Counted from the stretch's first letter, positions 35,563 through 43,485 are shown. The stretch is DNA of 48,252 nucleotides from Candidatus Dichloromethanomonas elyunquensis (GCA_001515265.1 LNDB01000018.1:1-48252), one strand, 5' to 3'. Numbers and translations are program-made. Notes: generated by a model not told the origin, from the letters alone.

Positions 35563-35618
35563 TAAAAAACCACGAAGCTGAACTTCCGCTCCTGCGGATG
35601 TTTCTCAGCCTTCGTGGC
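35563..35618 (-). ncRNA. Terminator-like structured RNA element, copy A
   Basis: Minus-strand RNA: a long stem (CCACGAAGG-CTGA pairing with TCAGCTTCGTGG) enclosing a CCGC-AGGA-GCGG hairpin, then TTTTTTATTTTT. The same fold occurs at 39244-39299 and, diverged, at 41380-41434. It precedes the methyltransferase operon and may be a terminator of upstream genes or a conditional attenuator. Confidence 0.6.
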
Positions 35619-35752
35619 TTGCTCTAATCTATGTCTTTCGTTAGATTTTTTGAATCCAAATATCTAATGAGCCTTCATGACTCATTTTATTAGTCAAATT
35701 ATAAAATATATTAGCTTACATGTCTATATCAAAAAAATATTTATCAAATAAC

Positions 35753-35779
35753 CTATTTTTCCAGCACGATTCTATGATC
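35753..35779 (-). pseudogene. 3' fragment of cooT
   Basis: The last eight codons plus stop of cooT (DHRIVLEK) are preserved here, outside any gene, at the edge of repeat A. This shows that cooT originally adjoined the methyltransferase operon. Confidence 0.8.
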
Positions 35780-35847
35780 CTATCACATTCATCAATTTAG
35801 CAGCCCAAAAAACATATCTGTCTTTCCAGCAGGTAATCCCGCGAGTC

Positions 35848-36696
35848 TTAGACGGCCGCCACAAAATCGCCCCGTTTTGCTGCGTTTTCGGCTACCTCGG
35901 GATAGCGATCGTTCAATGAAGCCAGCGATGCCAAACCCGCCCAGAAGGTATCGCGCAACAGTATCATGTCCAAATACTTCTTATAGCCATCGGTATTTCC
36001 GCGCATGTACTCATAATTTGCTACGGCGTACACGATCATGCTGTACTCAAGATCGCGGTCCTCGCCACAGGCGGCTTCCGCCATCTTCATCGCCTCGTTG
36101 GCCGTTATGTCCCCGCGGAGCAGCTTTATGCCGCATTGATAGGCAGTGTGGTGTCCGATATACATATCCGGGGAATAAAGTGCGAGTATATGCCGCATAT
36201 TCTCGTTATCATGGTCTTTGACACAGCAGAGAATATACCAATATATGACAGATACGAGCTCCTCGGTATCATCTCCAGCGATGGAAATCCAGCTGCTAAA
36301 ATGCGTTTCCGCCTCGATGTATTTTCTTAGCATATAGGCTGTCAGGCCCGACAAAAGCTCGATCTCGGCATTTTGTCCGAAAGACCCGCAGTGCATGAAA
36401 TCCACATAGGCGCGCTCAAGTTGAAGCGTCGTAAGGTATCTCCCACCGCGTTTCTGGTATCCGGCAACGCTGTCCGGTATTCTGTCAATTGCTTTGGTAT
36501 AAGCGGAAATGGCCTCGATATACCTGAGCTGATAAGACAAGGCATCGCCGAGTTTTATATATAATTCGCCATTATCCGGACCGTCTATTAACGCTCGCCG
36601 AAGTTCTCTAACCCTTTCATTGTCATCCACCACTTCAGATACTCCGTACAGCTGACTTTCTTTACTTGCGCAAAGGCCATCAAAATAACCGTCCAT
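35848..36696 (-). CDS. TPR-repeat protein of unknown function
   Basis: 282 aa, all-helical. Tetratricopeptide-like units begin near residue 35 (NGELYIKLGDALSYQLRYIE, AISAYTKAIDRIPDSVAGYQKRG); no signal peptide or membrane helix. Probably a scaffold for protein contacts. Base composition is richer in GC than the neighbouring chromosome, consistent with arrival with the inserted segment. RBS AAAGGAGAAG. Confidence 0.75.
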   Translation of the reverse strand: MDGYFDGLCASKESQLYGVSEVVDDNERVRELRRALIDGPDNGELYIKLGDALSYQLRYIEAISAYTKAIDRIPDSVAGYQKRGGRYLTTLQLERAYVDFMHCGSFGQNAEIELLSGLTAYMLRKYIEAETHFSSWISIAGDDTEELVSVIYWYILCCVKDHDNENMRHILALYSPDMYIGHHTAYQCGIKLLRGDITANEAMKMAEAACGEDRDLEYSMIVYAVANYEYMRGNTDGYKKYLDMILLRDTFWAGLASLASLNDRYPEVAENAAKRGDFVAAV

Positions 36697-36737
36697 ATCC
36701 TGCTTCTCCTTTGACTGGTCATAGGTTTTTATATATC

Positions 36738-36779
36738 ACAAAGCACCGACATGGATTTTTGCCAAAGTCAGTGCTTTGT
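36738..36779 (-). terminator. Hairpin between the membrane-protein pair and the TPR gene
   Basis: ACAAAGCAC-CGAC / GTC-A-GTGCTTTGT stem with a 16-nt loop; weak T-run on the minus strand. Confidence 0.5.
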
Positions 36780-36797
36780 ACTTTACTCATTTGAGCA

Positions 36798-37094
36798 TTA
36801 ACTCTTGAATTGGAATGCCTTGAACACTTTCTTCGGATCACTGTACAGCAAAATCAGGAGCCAGGCGATCAAACCGCAGATCACGATAAGAAGCCCTAAA
36901 AGAGCGTCGCTGACGCTGAGGTCCAAGAACGGTTCGCCTTCCGCAACACAGAAAAAACCATCGATCGTCCACATCAGCGCTGCGCCCCAGTACATCAGAC
37001 TGAGAGTTCCTAATTTAAGCTTGTTCTCAGGTGCATTAACATACCAAACAATCGTGGTGATAACAGCCGCCAACAATGTAATCATCAAGCACAT
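36798..37094 (-). CDS. Small membrane protein, unknown
   Basis: 98 aa with three hydrophobic helices (residues ~1-18, 30-48, 62-85) and a short basic tail. RBS ATAGGAGGTG. It follows the next membrane protein gene by 13 bases and probably forms a pair with it. No family recognised. Confidence 0.65.
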   Translation of the reverse strand: MCLMITLLAAVITTIVWYVNAPENKLKLGTLSLMYWGAALMWTIDGFFCVAEGEPFLDLSVSDALLGLLIVICGLIAWLLILLYSDPKKVFKAFQFKS

Positions 37095-37107
37095 ATCACA
37101 ACACCTC

Positions 37108-37515
37108 CTATTTTGCCGCAGACGCCAGTGCGGAGGACTTCTTGTATATACGATCCGCTACAAGAGTCATAACGAACCAAACCGCAGTCACGAACAATAC
37201 CATCGAACCACCGACCGTAAGTATTTCCATCAACATCGGCTGGATATCGGCGGGATTGTTCATCGCCGTCAGGAACGGAGGCCACGGTACTACCTCCCCA
37301 TGCCAGATATGTTCGATAGCAAGCAGGAAAACGCCGCCCCACAGCATCCTGGTCAGCCAGCCGAGCTTGCTGCTCCACGGTATGCCGCTTCCGGAAGTAA
37401 TTGTTGCAGAGGCCGACGCGCCATTTTTCAGGGCAGCCTCCTCTTTCTTTTGCTCATTTTTCTTGATAATAGTAACAATGATTGCTTCTGCCGCCGGAGC
37501 TAAAAAACATGCCAT
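37108..37515 (-). CDS. Membrane protein, unknown
   Basis: 135 aa. An N-terminal hydrophobic stretch (MACFLAPAAEAIIVTII), a charged Lys/Glu segment (~18-40) and two further helices (~50-70 and ~95-120), including WPPFLTAMNNPADIQPMLMEI between them. RBS AGGAGG. First of a two-gene unit with 36798-37094. No family recognised. Confidence 0.7.
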   Translation of the reverse strand: MACFLAPAAEAIIVTIIKKNEQKKEEAALKNGASASATITSGSGIPWSSKLGWLTRMLWGGVFLLAIEHIWHGEVVPWPPFLTAMNNPADIQPMLMEILTVGGSMVLFVTAVWFVMTLVADRIYKKSSALASAAK

Positions 37516-37675
37516 AATGAAACCTCCTCTATATTATTTTATTATTTTCAAAGCGCTTTACGCTTAGAAACACAAACAATAAAGATTGTCACGTCCGTAT
37601 ATGCGAATTCAGCTAATAAAGGGAAAGATTCCATGGTCCGATTGTTAATAATTGGCGCAGAATCTTGCAAAATAA

Positions 37676-37700
37676 GAAAAACCGAGGCTGCGGCCTCGGT
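37676..37700 (-). terminator. Terminator of the IS91 transposase/zinc-ribbon unit
   Basis: ACCGAGGC-CGCA-GCCTCGGT followed by TTTTTC on the minus strand; the 8-bp GC-rich stem is perfect. Confidence 0.85.
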
Positions 37701-37704
37701 CCTT

Positions 37705-37920
37705 TTATTGTCCTCTAATATCTGAAATTTTATATTCATAACCATGAAGTCCCTTATAATACTCAGGGTACATTTCTCCCCCACACTTCTCGCAACTAAA
37801 CTGCGGCGGAACCGTTGGATCTCCATCATCCATAGCATCAAATTCTCTTACTACTTCTAAAGGAATCTCCTCCCGTTCATTACACTGCAAACAAACGTAG
37901 TTGACTGAACTCTTTAACAG
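37705..37920 (-). CDS. Small zinc-ribbon protein overlapping the transposase 3' end
   Basis: About 71 aa. Two Cys pairs (VCLQC and SCEKCGGEMYP) form a zinc ribbon around a conserved acidic DAMDDGDPTVPPQF; the protein ends right before a strong terminator. The only ATG/GTG/TTG start in frame (TTG, 37890) would cut off the first Cys, so I propose a CTG start at 37920 behind GGAG, coupled to the overlapping transposase frame. It belongs to the IS unit rather than the host. Confidence 0.6.
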   Translation of the reverse strand: MLKSSVNYVCLQCNEREEIPLEVVREFDAMDDGDPTVPPQFSCEKCGGEMYPEYYKGLHGYEYKISDIRGQ

Positions 37921-39181
37921 GCTCTTTTCTCCGCTTTGGGGCTTCTTCTTTTTGCTGGGTTTGCGTTTTTTTGATACCGGTGAAATTATAGATCATCCTT
38001 TCTAGACATGCTCTACTTATCTCACATTTTGCATGCTTAATTTCGAGTTGGCCGTCTTTAAGACAGACTTCACCCTTATATTCATAATAACATTGACAAT
38101 GCGGGCATACCATCGGGTCTTTCCCCGTTTGTTCTTTAATTCGTTGCTCCCATTTTCTACGCCTTACTGTCTTTTTAACTTTTACGATCCATTTCCTCAC
38201 TTGTTTCTGCCATGCAGTAATAAGATTTTTGCATAACGTTTTAATTCTACGGGAGTATACGCCATAATGTCGAATGGTTTTAAATTGTTCATCCGGTATA
38301 TGTACGATCAATCGTGCGATAAACTCTTCTACGATTAGTTTCTCCTGTTTCTCTTGCCCGTCATTTTTGTCATGATATTTAAACGTAACTTTCTGACCGT
38401 CATATTCCTCTATCCGATGTAATGCTATGGCCGGTCGACGAATATAACGACCTATATAGCCTAATTGGACCTTCACATTTCCTTTCTGTTTTGGAGCATA
38501 AACATAAAAGCCTTCTCCATTTGCGGAATAGGCCTTCTGTAATAAATGCTGTACTTCCTTCTTTTCCCTTTCGTTTAAGTGACTCCGGATGAGTTTTAAC
38601 ACGACCGTTTGCCATTGCTTACGCAACATCGGGAAAGGAATATAGTCATAGGTTTTCCATTCCCCATTTTCTTTCATTCCACCCATCGTTACGAGCATAT
38701 GAACATGCGGATTAAAGTTTATCCGGGAACCAAACGTATGTAACCCTACTATGATTCCCGGTGTTAATTTGAATTTCTTTTTAAACCACTCTTGAACTAT
38801 TCTTTCTGCCTCATCCATTAGACGTTTTAGCAACTGCCGATGTTTCTGAAATATGACTCGTAAACCTTCATCTATTGTAAAGATGACATGTCGATGATTG
38901 ACTTGCATCACATCTTCTGCCATCATTCGGCTCCACTCTTCTGTTTCTCCACTTGAACATGTTGTGCAGAATCTCCCCTTACAACGATAAGGTACTATTC
39001 TTATGTCATGGCAGCCTTCGCATACGAATAGCTTAAACCCATTTCTAGGGTTACCACAGTTGCGGAACTTCTCGACTTCTTTAACCACTATTGGTCTTAT
39101 TCGAGTTCCGTATTTCTTTACGAATTGTTCCCAATGTTTATGTTCATCGAAAAATATTTGTCTCAAGATGTTTGTTTCCAT
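37880..39181 (-). mobile_element. IS91-family transposase (HUH/Y-type rolling-circle)
   Basis: 433 aa, full length. N-terminal zinc-binding domain (CEGCHDIRIVPYRCKGRFCTTC), HUH-type motif NPHVHMLVTMGG and downstream Tyr candidates (LGYIGRYIRRP) as in IS91/IS801/IS1294. It cuts and transfers single-stranded DNA, and such elements can carry adjacent genes by one-ended transposition. Element ends lie near 37.68 kb (terminator) and 39.2 kb; exact oriIS/terIS not resolved. The frame is intact. Confidence 0.9.
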
Positions 39182-39243
39182 AACCCTATCTTACCAAATT
39201 TGCAAGTAAAGGTGAGACCAAAAACTTATACTTTCTGATATAT

Positions 39244-39299
39244 TAAAAAACCACGAAGCTGAACCTCCGCTCCTGCAGATGTTTCTCAGCCTTCGTGGC
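39244..39299 (-). ncRNA. Terminator-like structured RNA element, copy B
   Basis: Same fold as copy A; the CCGC-AGGA-GCGG loop has one change (CTGCAGG on the plus strand). TTTTTTAATA follows on the minus strand. Lies about 140 bases downstream of cooT. Confidence 0.6.
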
Positions 39300-39463
39300 T
39301 TACGCTATTCCATATCTTTCGAAAGAATTTTTTGGTTCTAAATATCTTATGAGCCTTCATGACTCAGTTTTGATAGTAAAATTATAAGATATATTAAATT
39401 ACATGTCTATATCAAAAAAAATATTTATCAAATAACCTATTTTTCCAGCACGATTCTATGATC
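39244..39463. repeat. Direct repeat copy B flanking the IS91-containing segment
   Basis: 220 bp homologous to 35563-35779, overlapping the last nine codons of the intact cooT gene. Confidence 0.9.
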
Positions 39464-39625
39464 TACCAGTTCCATTCCTTTGATTTTCGCCTTAACAATT
39501 TTCCTTTCACCAAAGATATTCTCCAGCACAAGGTTTTCTTCTTCTGGAAATATCTTGTCTACCGATTCGAGAAACAGTTCTTCTTCTCCTTTTTCATCAA
39601 TTAAATAAACATTTGCTTCACACAT
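39437..39625 (-). CDS. cooT: CooT family nickel-binding protein
   Basis: 62 aa, the family's size. MCEANVYLIDEKG with Cys2, the CooT residue that binds Ni(II), and DHRIVLEK at the end. CooT is linked to nickel insertion into carbon monoxide dehydrogenase; no CODH gene is in view. Start ATG with GAGGTGAGG upstream; the longer frame has no RBS. It follows the DUF3842 gene by 10 bases. The 3' end overlaps direct repeat B. Confidence 0.88.
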   Translation of the reverse strand: MCEANVYLIDEKGEEELFLESVDKIFPEEENLVLENIFGERKIVKAKIKGMELVDHRIVLEK

Positions 39626-39635
39626 TTTCCTCACC

Positions 39636-40046
39636 TCAAAATAATGCTTTAATATTTTGAATGGCACTATCTATCAAATGCGGCAAGGGCTGGCCTTTAT
39701 CTGCTCCTACTATGTCAATATTGCACCGGTTTAGCGGCAGAAGTATTTTTCTCGCCGGACTTTCAGCAATTGCTTTGGCCATAAAAGGGGTTAATTCACC
39801 AAGCATCGAGTTTGCGGCAATAATTGCTACCGTTCCCATAATAATATCGACTTTGCCTGCATTAAACACAATCGCATTTTCCCCTGCAGCCCCCTCATTG
39901 GCACCGGCCTTCAGCATAAAAGATGTGGCAAGTGCGTTTGTGCCCAGAGCAATGATTTCGGTATCTTCAGGCAGTTCCCTTCGAAGCTTTTCGACAATTG
40001 CTTTGCCGATACCGCCGCCTTGACCATCTATTACAGCTATCCGCAT
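39636..40046 (-). CDS. DUF3842 family protein
   Basis: 136 aa. MRIAVIDGQGGGIGKAIVEKL is a Rossmann-like dinucleotide-binding start; ALGTNALATSFMLKAGA, EGAAGENAIVFNAG and the tail with LPLNRCNIDIVG are typical of DUF3842. Often found next to CooT in anaerobes. Function unknown; possibly NAD(P)-linked. RBS GAGGGG. Confidence 0.85.
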   Translation of the reverse strand: MRIAVIDGQGGGIGKAIVEKLRRELPEDTEIIALGTNALATSFMLKAGANEGAAGENAIVFNAGKVDIIMGTVAIIAANSMLGELTPFMAKAIAESPARKILLPLNRCNIDIVGADKGQPLPHLIDSAIQNIKALF

Positions 40047-40175
40047 ACCATTCCCCTCAACTAATAAGATAACAATTTCTCCAAACCAGTCTGTATTAAA
40101 AACTTGAGGTTATTATACTCTTTTCAACATTCCATGTCCATTAAACAACCTTATATTTACCAATCTAAATTACCT

Positions 40176-40916
40176 CTAAATTACAAATCCGCCATTTGGA
40201 CTTATAACCTGGCCCGTAACAAAATCCGCTCCCTCAGATGCCAAATACAAAGCGCAAGAAGCGATGTCCTCCGGACTGCCGATTTTCATTAAAGGAGTTT
40301 GATGTTCTAACGCGTTTAACTCTTCATTGGTAAAAGAATCAAGCATATCCGTCTGAATAATGCCAGGGGCGATGCAATTAACCTGGATATTGGAGGGTGC
40401 AAGTTCCTTGGCCAAGGCTTTCGTCATGCCGATTACACCTGCCTTAGCTGCGGAATAATGGACCTCGTAGGATGCTCCGACCATTCCCCAGATTGAAGAA
40501 ATGTTGATAATTTTGCCCTCCTTCCGTATGAGCATGTGTTTAAGAACACTCTGGGTACAGTTAAAAACGCCTTTGAGATTGGTATTCATCATCATATCCC
40601 ATTCTTTTTCAGTAATATCCGAAAAAAGCTTTTGTTGGGCTATCCCGGCATTATTAATTAAAATATCCACAGTGCCGAATAACTTAATACAACGTTCGAC
40701 CATCAAATCGGTCTGCTTGTGTTTCGTAATATTCGTTTTACAGACTGCCACTGACTGACTCTTTTTCTTTAAGGCATTATATGTTTTATATGCTTCAATT
40801 CCCGACCGGTTATAGGTAAAAAGCACATGATAACCTTCCGACGCAAACAATGCAGCCATCGCTCTGCCGATCCCTCTTGATGCTCCGGTAATGATAACCG
40901 TTTTTCTTTTTTCCAT
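40176..40916 (-). CDS. SDR family oxidoreductase, FabG-like
   Basis: 246 aa, classical short-chain dehydrogenase: TGASRGIGRAMA cofactor loop, ILINNAGIAQQ, catalytic Ser in ISSIWGMVG and YSAAKAG (Y-x3-K). NADP(H)-dependent 3-oxoacyl reductase or a related alcohol/ketone reductase; substrate not readable. I start it at the MEKRKTVIITG methionine. Followed downstream by the DUF3842-cooT pair. Confidence 0.88.
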   Translation of the reverse strand: MEKRKTVIITGASRGIGRAMAALFASEGYHVLFTYNRSGIEAYKTYNALKKKSQSVAVCKTNITKHKQTDLMVERCIKLFGTVDILINNAGIAQQKLFSDITEKEWDMMMNTNLKGVFNCTQSVLKHMLIRKEGKIINISSIWGMVGASYEVHYSAAKAGVIGMTKALAKELAPSNIQVNCIAPGIIQTDMLDSFTNEELNALEHQTPLMKIGSPEDIASCALYLASEGADFVTGQVISPNGGFVI

Positions 40917-40938
40917 TTTTCCATTCCCATCAGTTATT

Positions 40939-41316
40939 TTACAAGGCAAATTCCATTTGGATTGGAGGAAGATGCGGCCTGCCTGTATCCAAAATTACTT
41001 CTACTTCGGGGTAATCCCGTTCAATCAGGGCTTGATAATCATAACGGAAGACACAAAAGGTATTCATGCAGCTGCTGAAATAAATCTCATCCACTTGATA
41101 TTCAGTCAAGTTCTTGATTTGTTTTGCAAGCCTCTCCGGTCCAATCTCGGAAGGACATCCCGGACAATTGACCAATCCGACTAATTCTACCTCTGTATTT
41201 CTTTTGTGCCTGCTATATGCGCCGATTCTGTTTTTCAGGGCACAGAGACATTGTGTACTGGAACACCCCAGTTTTTGGGTAACTTTTGAGCAACAAAAAA
41301 TACTTATTTTTACCAA
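40939..41316 (-). CDS. CGGC-domain putative metal-binding protein
   Basis: 125 aa with many Cys/His: CSSTQCLCALKN, NCPGCPSEIGPERL (the CGGC-like core), SSCMNTFCVFRYD. The CGGC domain (PF08821) is found in anaerobes and predicted to bind metal. I start at TTG 41316, which has AAAGGAAG upstream; the longer frame runs backwards through RNA element copy C. Twenty-two bases upstream of the SDR gene, likely co-transcribed. Confidence 0.75.
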   Translation of the reverse strand: MVKISIFCCSKVTQKLGCSSTQCLCALKNRIGAYSRHKRNTEVELVGLVNCPGCPSEIGPERLAKQIKNLTEYQVDEIYFSSCMNTFCVFRYDYQALIERDYPEVEVILDTGRPHLPPIQMEFAL

Positions 41317-41373
41317 TACATTCACTTCCTTTAGTCTGCGTCTGCAATATTTGATTGGCACTTTATACTTCAT

Positions 41374-41440
41374 AAAAAATAAAAACCACGAATGCTGACT
41401 GCCCGCTCCTGCGGATTTTTCAACCTTCATGGCTAATTAT
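41374..41440 (-). ncRNA. Terminator-like structured RNA element, copy C
   Basis: Minus strand: CCATGAAGG-TTGA, an exact CCGCAGGAGCGG inner hairpin, then TCAGCATTCGTGG and TTTTTATTTTTTA. Same layout as copies A and B with several base changes. A GAGTC/GACTC hairpin upstream (41487-41500) parallels the upstream hairpin in A and B. It lies 60-120 bases before the CGGC gene. Confidence 0.6.
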
Positions 41441-41679
41441 CATTAGATGTTTAGTTTATCGACAATTATTTGTAATAAGTTAATAGAGTCTTCTTGACTC
41501 AAATATTTGTATTTTGAATTATACGCTATTATTTTTGCCGTGTCCATAGAATTTCAGGCAACTGGAAGTCATTTAAGAACGTCGTATAAAATAAATATCT
41601 TGAAATTTTTAAAAAACGGTCAATGGAAAGATTCGCTATACAATCACCTTGAGGAAAGCTATCCGGCATAGCAAACAGA

Positions 41680-42639
41680 CTATTTTCCCCTGATACTATA
41701 CCCTAAACAACCGCCGATGCATTTCTTTTCGTCCCAGAACCTGCATCCGGAGCATTGCTTAAACGGAGGATGGCTATATCTTTTACTGTCAATCTCACGC
41801 AGAAAGAAATCGTTGACATCTTGAACGGTATTAAAGTCTTTAATATTCACCCTAAGATAATCTTCAAAAACAAAACACCGGGCAACGCTCAGGTCGGGCC
41901 TTATATCCATAACCGGCGAACATATCCCCTTGTGAATCAGATCAAAACCTGAGTAAATGAAATTTACAAGCTGCTCATTGGAAAAAATACACTTGGGCGG
42001 ATTATTGCAATCAACATGAGGAGAAATCCCGTTTCTATGGCAATCATCCAAGAAGTCAACTAATCCGGGAACAAAACTTTCATAATGTTCAAGACTGCCC
42101 TTCTGGTTATTATCTGAAGGCACCGTAATGCTGTATCGGATGGTCTTTAATTTTAGCCTTTTGCTTTGCTCAATAATATATTGATATTTAAAATCCGGCT
42201 CAAAGATATTAATGCCGAGAGTAACCTGGGGTTCGATATTCTTTCTGCGATATTCGAATATTAGGTTTTCTACATTGCCTATTGTCCTATTATATATACG
42301 CTCACCGATTACATCAGGCCCATTCAAATTAATCAAGAATGAAACCTTATTATCCACAATAGATCGGCTCATTGTATGCTCTAAAGCAATCGCATTGGTG
42401 AAAATCTGGATTCTACGGAAAAACGGATCATCTATTCCTTGATTCACCCATTTTTCAAAGTTCGGATGCAGTGTCGGCTCCCCCCCGAGCAGCCTTAAAT
42501 CAACATGCGCCGACTTCTTAAAGAAATTAATGATATATCCATAATTATCATCGGAAATATCGACCTTGTTCTTCGGATCACAATTGGCAAAGCAATAGGA
42601 ACAATTTAAGTTGCAGTAATTATTTAACATGATATTCAT
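41680..42639 (-). CDS. Radical SAM protein with C-terminal Cys cluster
   Basis: 319 aa. Cluster motif C9-x3-C13-x2-C16 (NNYCNLNCSYCFANC) at the very N-terminus, GGE motif RLLGGEPTLHP, and a C-terminal SPASM-like set (CSPVMDIRP, ARC, QCSGCRFWDEKKCIGGC). It generates a 5'-deoxyadenosyl radical, probably on a peptide or protein. Start ATG with GAGGAGTGAT upstream. Located 77 bases downstream of the triplet-repeat protein in the same direction; presumed second maturase of the cluster. Confidence 0.85.
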   Translation of the reverse strand: MNIMLNNYCNLNCSYCFANCDPKNKVDISDDNYGYIINFFKKSAHVDLRLLGGEPTLHPNFEKWVNQGIDDPFFRRIQIFTNAIALEHTMSRSIVDNKVSFLINLNGPDVIGERIYNRTIGNVENLIFEYRRKNIEPQVTLGINIFEPDFKYQYIIEQSKRLKLKTIRYSITVPSDNNQKGSLEHYESFVPGLVDFLDDCHRNGISPHVDCNNPPKCIFSNEQLVNFIYSGFDLIHKGICSPVMDIRPDLSVARCFVFEDYLRVNIKDFNTVQDVNDFFLREIDSKRYSHPPFKQCSGCRFWDEKKCIGGCLGYSIRGK

Positions 42640-42716
42640 AGGATCACTCCTCAAAAAAAAGTTATCATTAAAACATTTCGGGATGCAATAAGAATAGTAA
42701 TGAATGAAGCTTTCAT

Positions 42717-43484
42717 TTAGCGGGTAATTACATTTTGAAAGTGTTTTACGTTTGTGATGGCGACAGCATTACTAGATCCGGAACTATTGCCGGCAGTAAC
42801 ATAAAAAGTAATCGGCTGAACAGTTGTACCGGCAGGGATAGTAAAAGATCCTACCCATGTATTTCCTCCGGTATTTGTAAAGGGAATTACTGTTGAATTT
42901 AAAGTATTGGTTGCGGTGACAGAAGTAGTGGTCCCTGTTGTTGTCGCTGTAATCTGGATGGTTGTGTTAGGAAAGGCGACGGTCTGTACACTTGCCACAA
43001 CCGAGGGGGGAGGAGTCCAGTTATTCCAATTGCTATAATTGGAATAATTGCTGTAAGCGCCCCAATCGCCATAGTTGCTGTAGTTGCTATAATTGGAATA
43101 AGCAGTCCAATTCGAATATTGGCTCCATGTTTCGGTATGGTTTTCCCATTGCGTATGATTTTCCCAAGCACCGGCATTACTGTAATTGGCGTTCCAATTT
43201 ACGTAATTGCCGTAAGTATTGTTGTAGACATCGGTATAAGCGCCATAATTTCCATAATTGCTCCATCCGGAGTTAGGCCAGCTCCATTCCACCCAAGCGA
43301 AAGCTTTTTCGGGCTGCAAGGAAAACTTAAGGCCCAAAGCCTTGGAGTATTTGCCTTCCTTGGCTTTAGGCCCATCCGGATGATTGTTGTCAAGAACCAG
43401 GTCTTGGGTTATTGAAGTATGAAGAATGCTTAATGAAAGAAAAGCGAACAGCAATTTTTTTAATCTGGAAAACGTTCTTGCCAT
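42717..43484 (-). CDS. Exported protein with aromatic-X-Asn triplet array
   Basis: 255 aa. A basic N-terminus and hydrophobic segment (KKLLFAFLSLSIL, residues 9-21) form a Sec signal. A charged stretch with GPKAKEGKYSKALGL (39-52) follows. Residues 69-156 are a low-complexity array of triplets starting with Trp or Tyr; I count 17 aromatic-X-Asn triplets plus two aromatic-X-Asp. A Pro linker (158-160) and a Ser/Thr-rich, beta-sandwich-like C-terminal domain (~165-245) end the protein. The ATG overlaps the U32 stop region (coupled start, RBS GCAGGTG). Between two radical SAM genes, it is the likely substrate. No known family recognised. Confidence 0.8.
   Translation of the reverse strand: MARTFSRLKKLLFAFLSLSILHTSITQDLVLDNNHPDGPKAKEGKYSKALGLKFSLQPEKAFAWVEWSWPNSGWSNYGNYGAYTDVYNNTYGNYVNWNANYSNAGAWENHTQWENHTETWSQYSNWTAYSNYSNYSNYGDWGAYSNYSNYSNWNNWTPPPSVVASVQTVAFPNTTIQITATTTGTTTSVTATNTLNSTVIPFTNTGGNTWVGSFTIPAGTTVQPITFYVTAGNSSGSSNAVAITNVKHFQNVITR
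43025..43280. repeat. Degenerate short tandem repeats encoding Tyr/Trp-X-Asn
   Basis: 9-bp and multiples-of-9 near-repeats of the ATAATTGGA/ATAGTTGCT type on the plus strand; they encode the triplet array of the exported protein. Silent differences between units suggest selection on the peptide rather than recent slippage. Confidence 0.75.
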
Positions 43485-43485
43485 A

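Larger units (their letters stand above)
35563..35779. repeat. Direct repeat copy A flanking the IS91-containing segment
   Basis: 217-bp segment clearly homologous to 39244-39463; the last ~70 bp are nearly identical and the middle is more diverged. It contains a minus-strand terminator-like structure (35563-35618), a second hairpin (AATGAG/CTCATT near 35667-35686) and at its far end the last eight cooT codons. Confidence 0.9.

Noticed and set aside
36805-37567. Plus-strand ORFs of 232 and 141 aa across the membrane-protein genes
   Set aside because: Antisense to two genes with strong RBSs and clear membrane helices; the products are His/Arg/Ser-rich shadow sequences.
40939-41430. Longer form (163 aa) of the CGGC protein
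   Set aside because: The extra N-terminus is translated from RNA element copy C, including its terminator stem; TTG 41316 has the Shine-Dalgarno.
43025-43280. Regularly repeated DNA that could be taken for a CRISPR array or microsatellite
   Set aside because: The units are 9-bp multiples in coding frame with silent variation and no unique spacers; they encode the triplet array of the exported protein.
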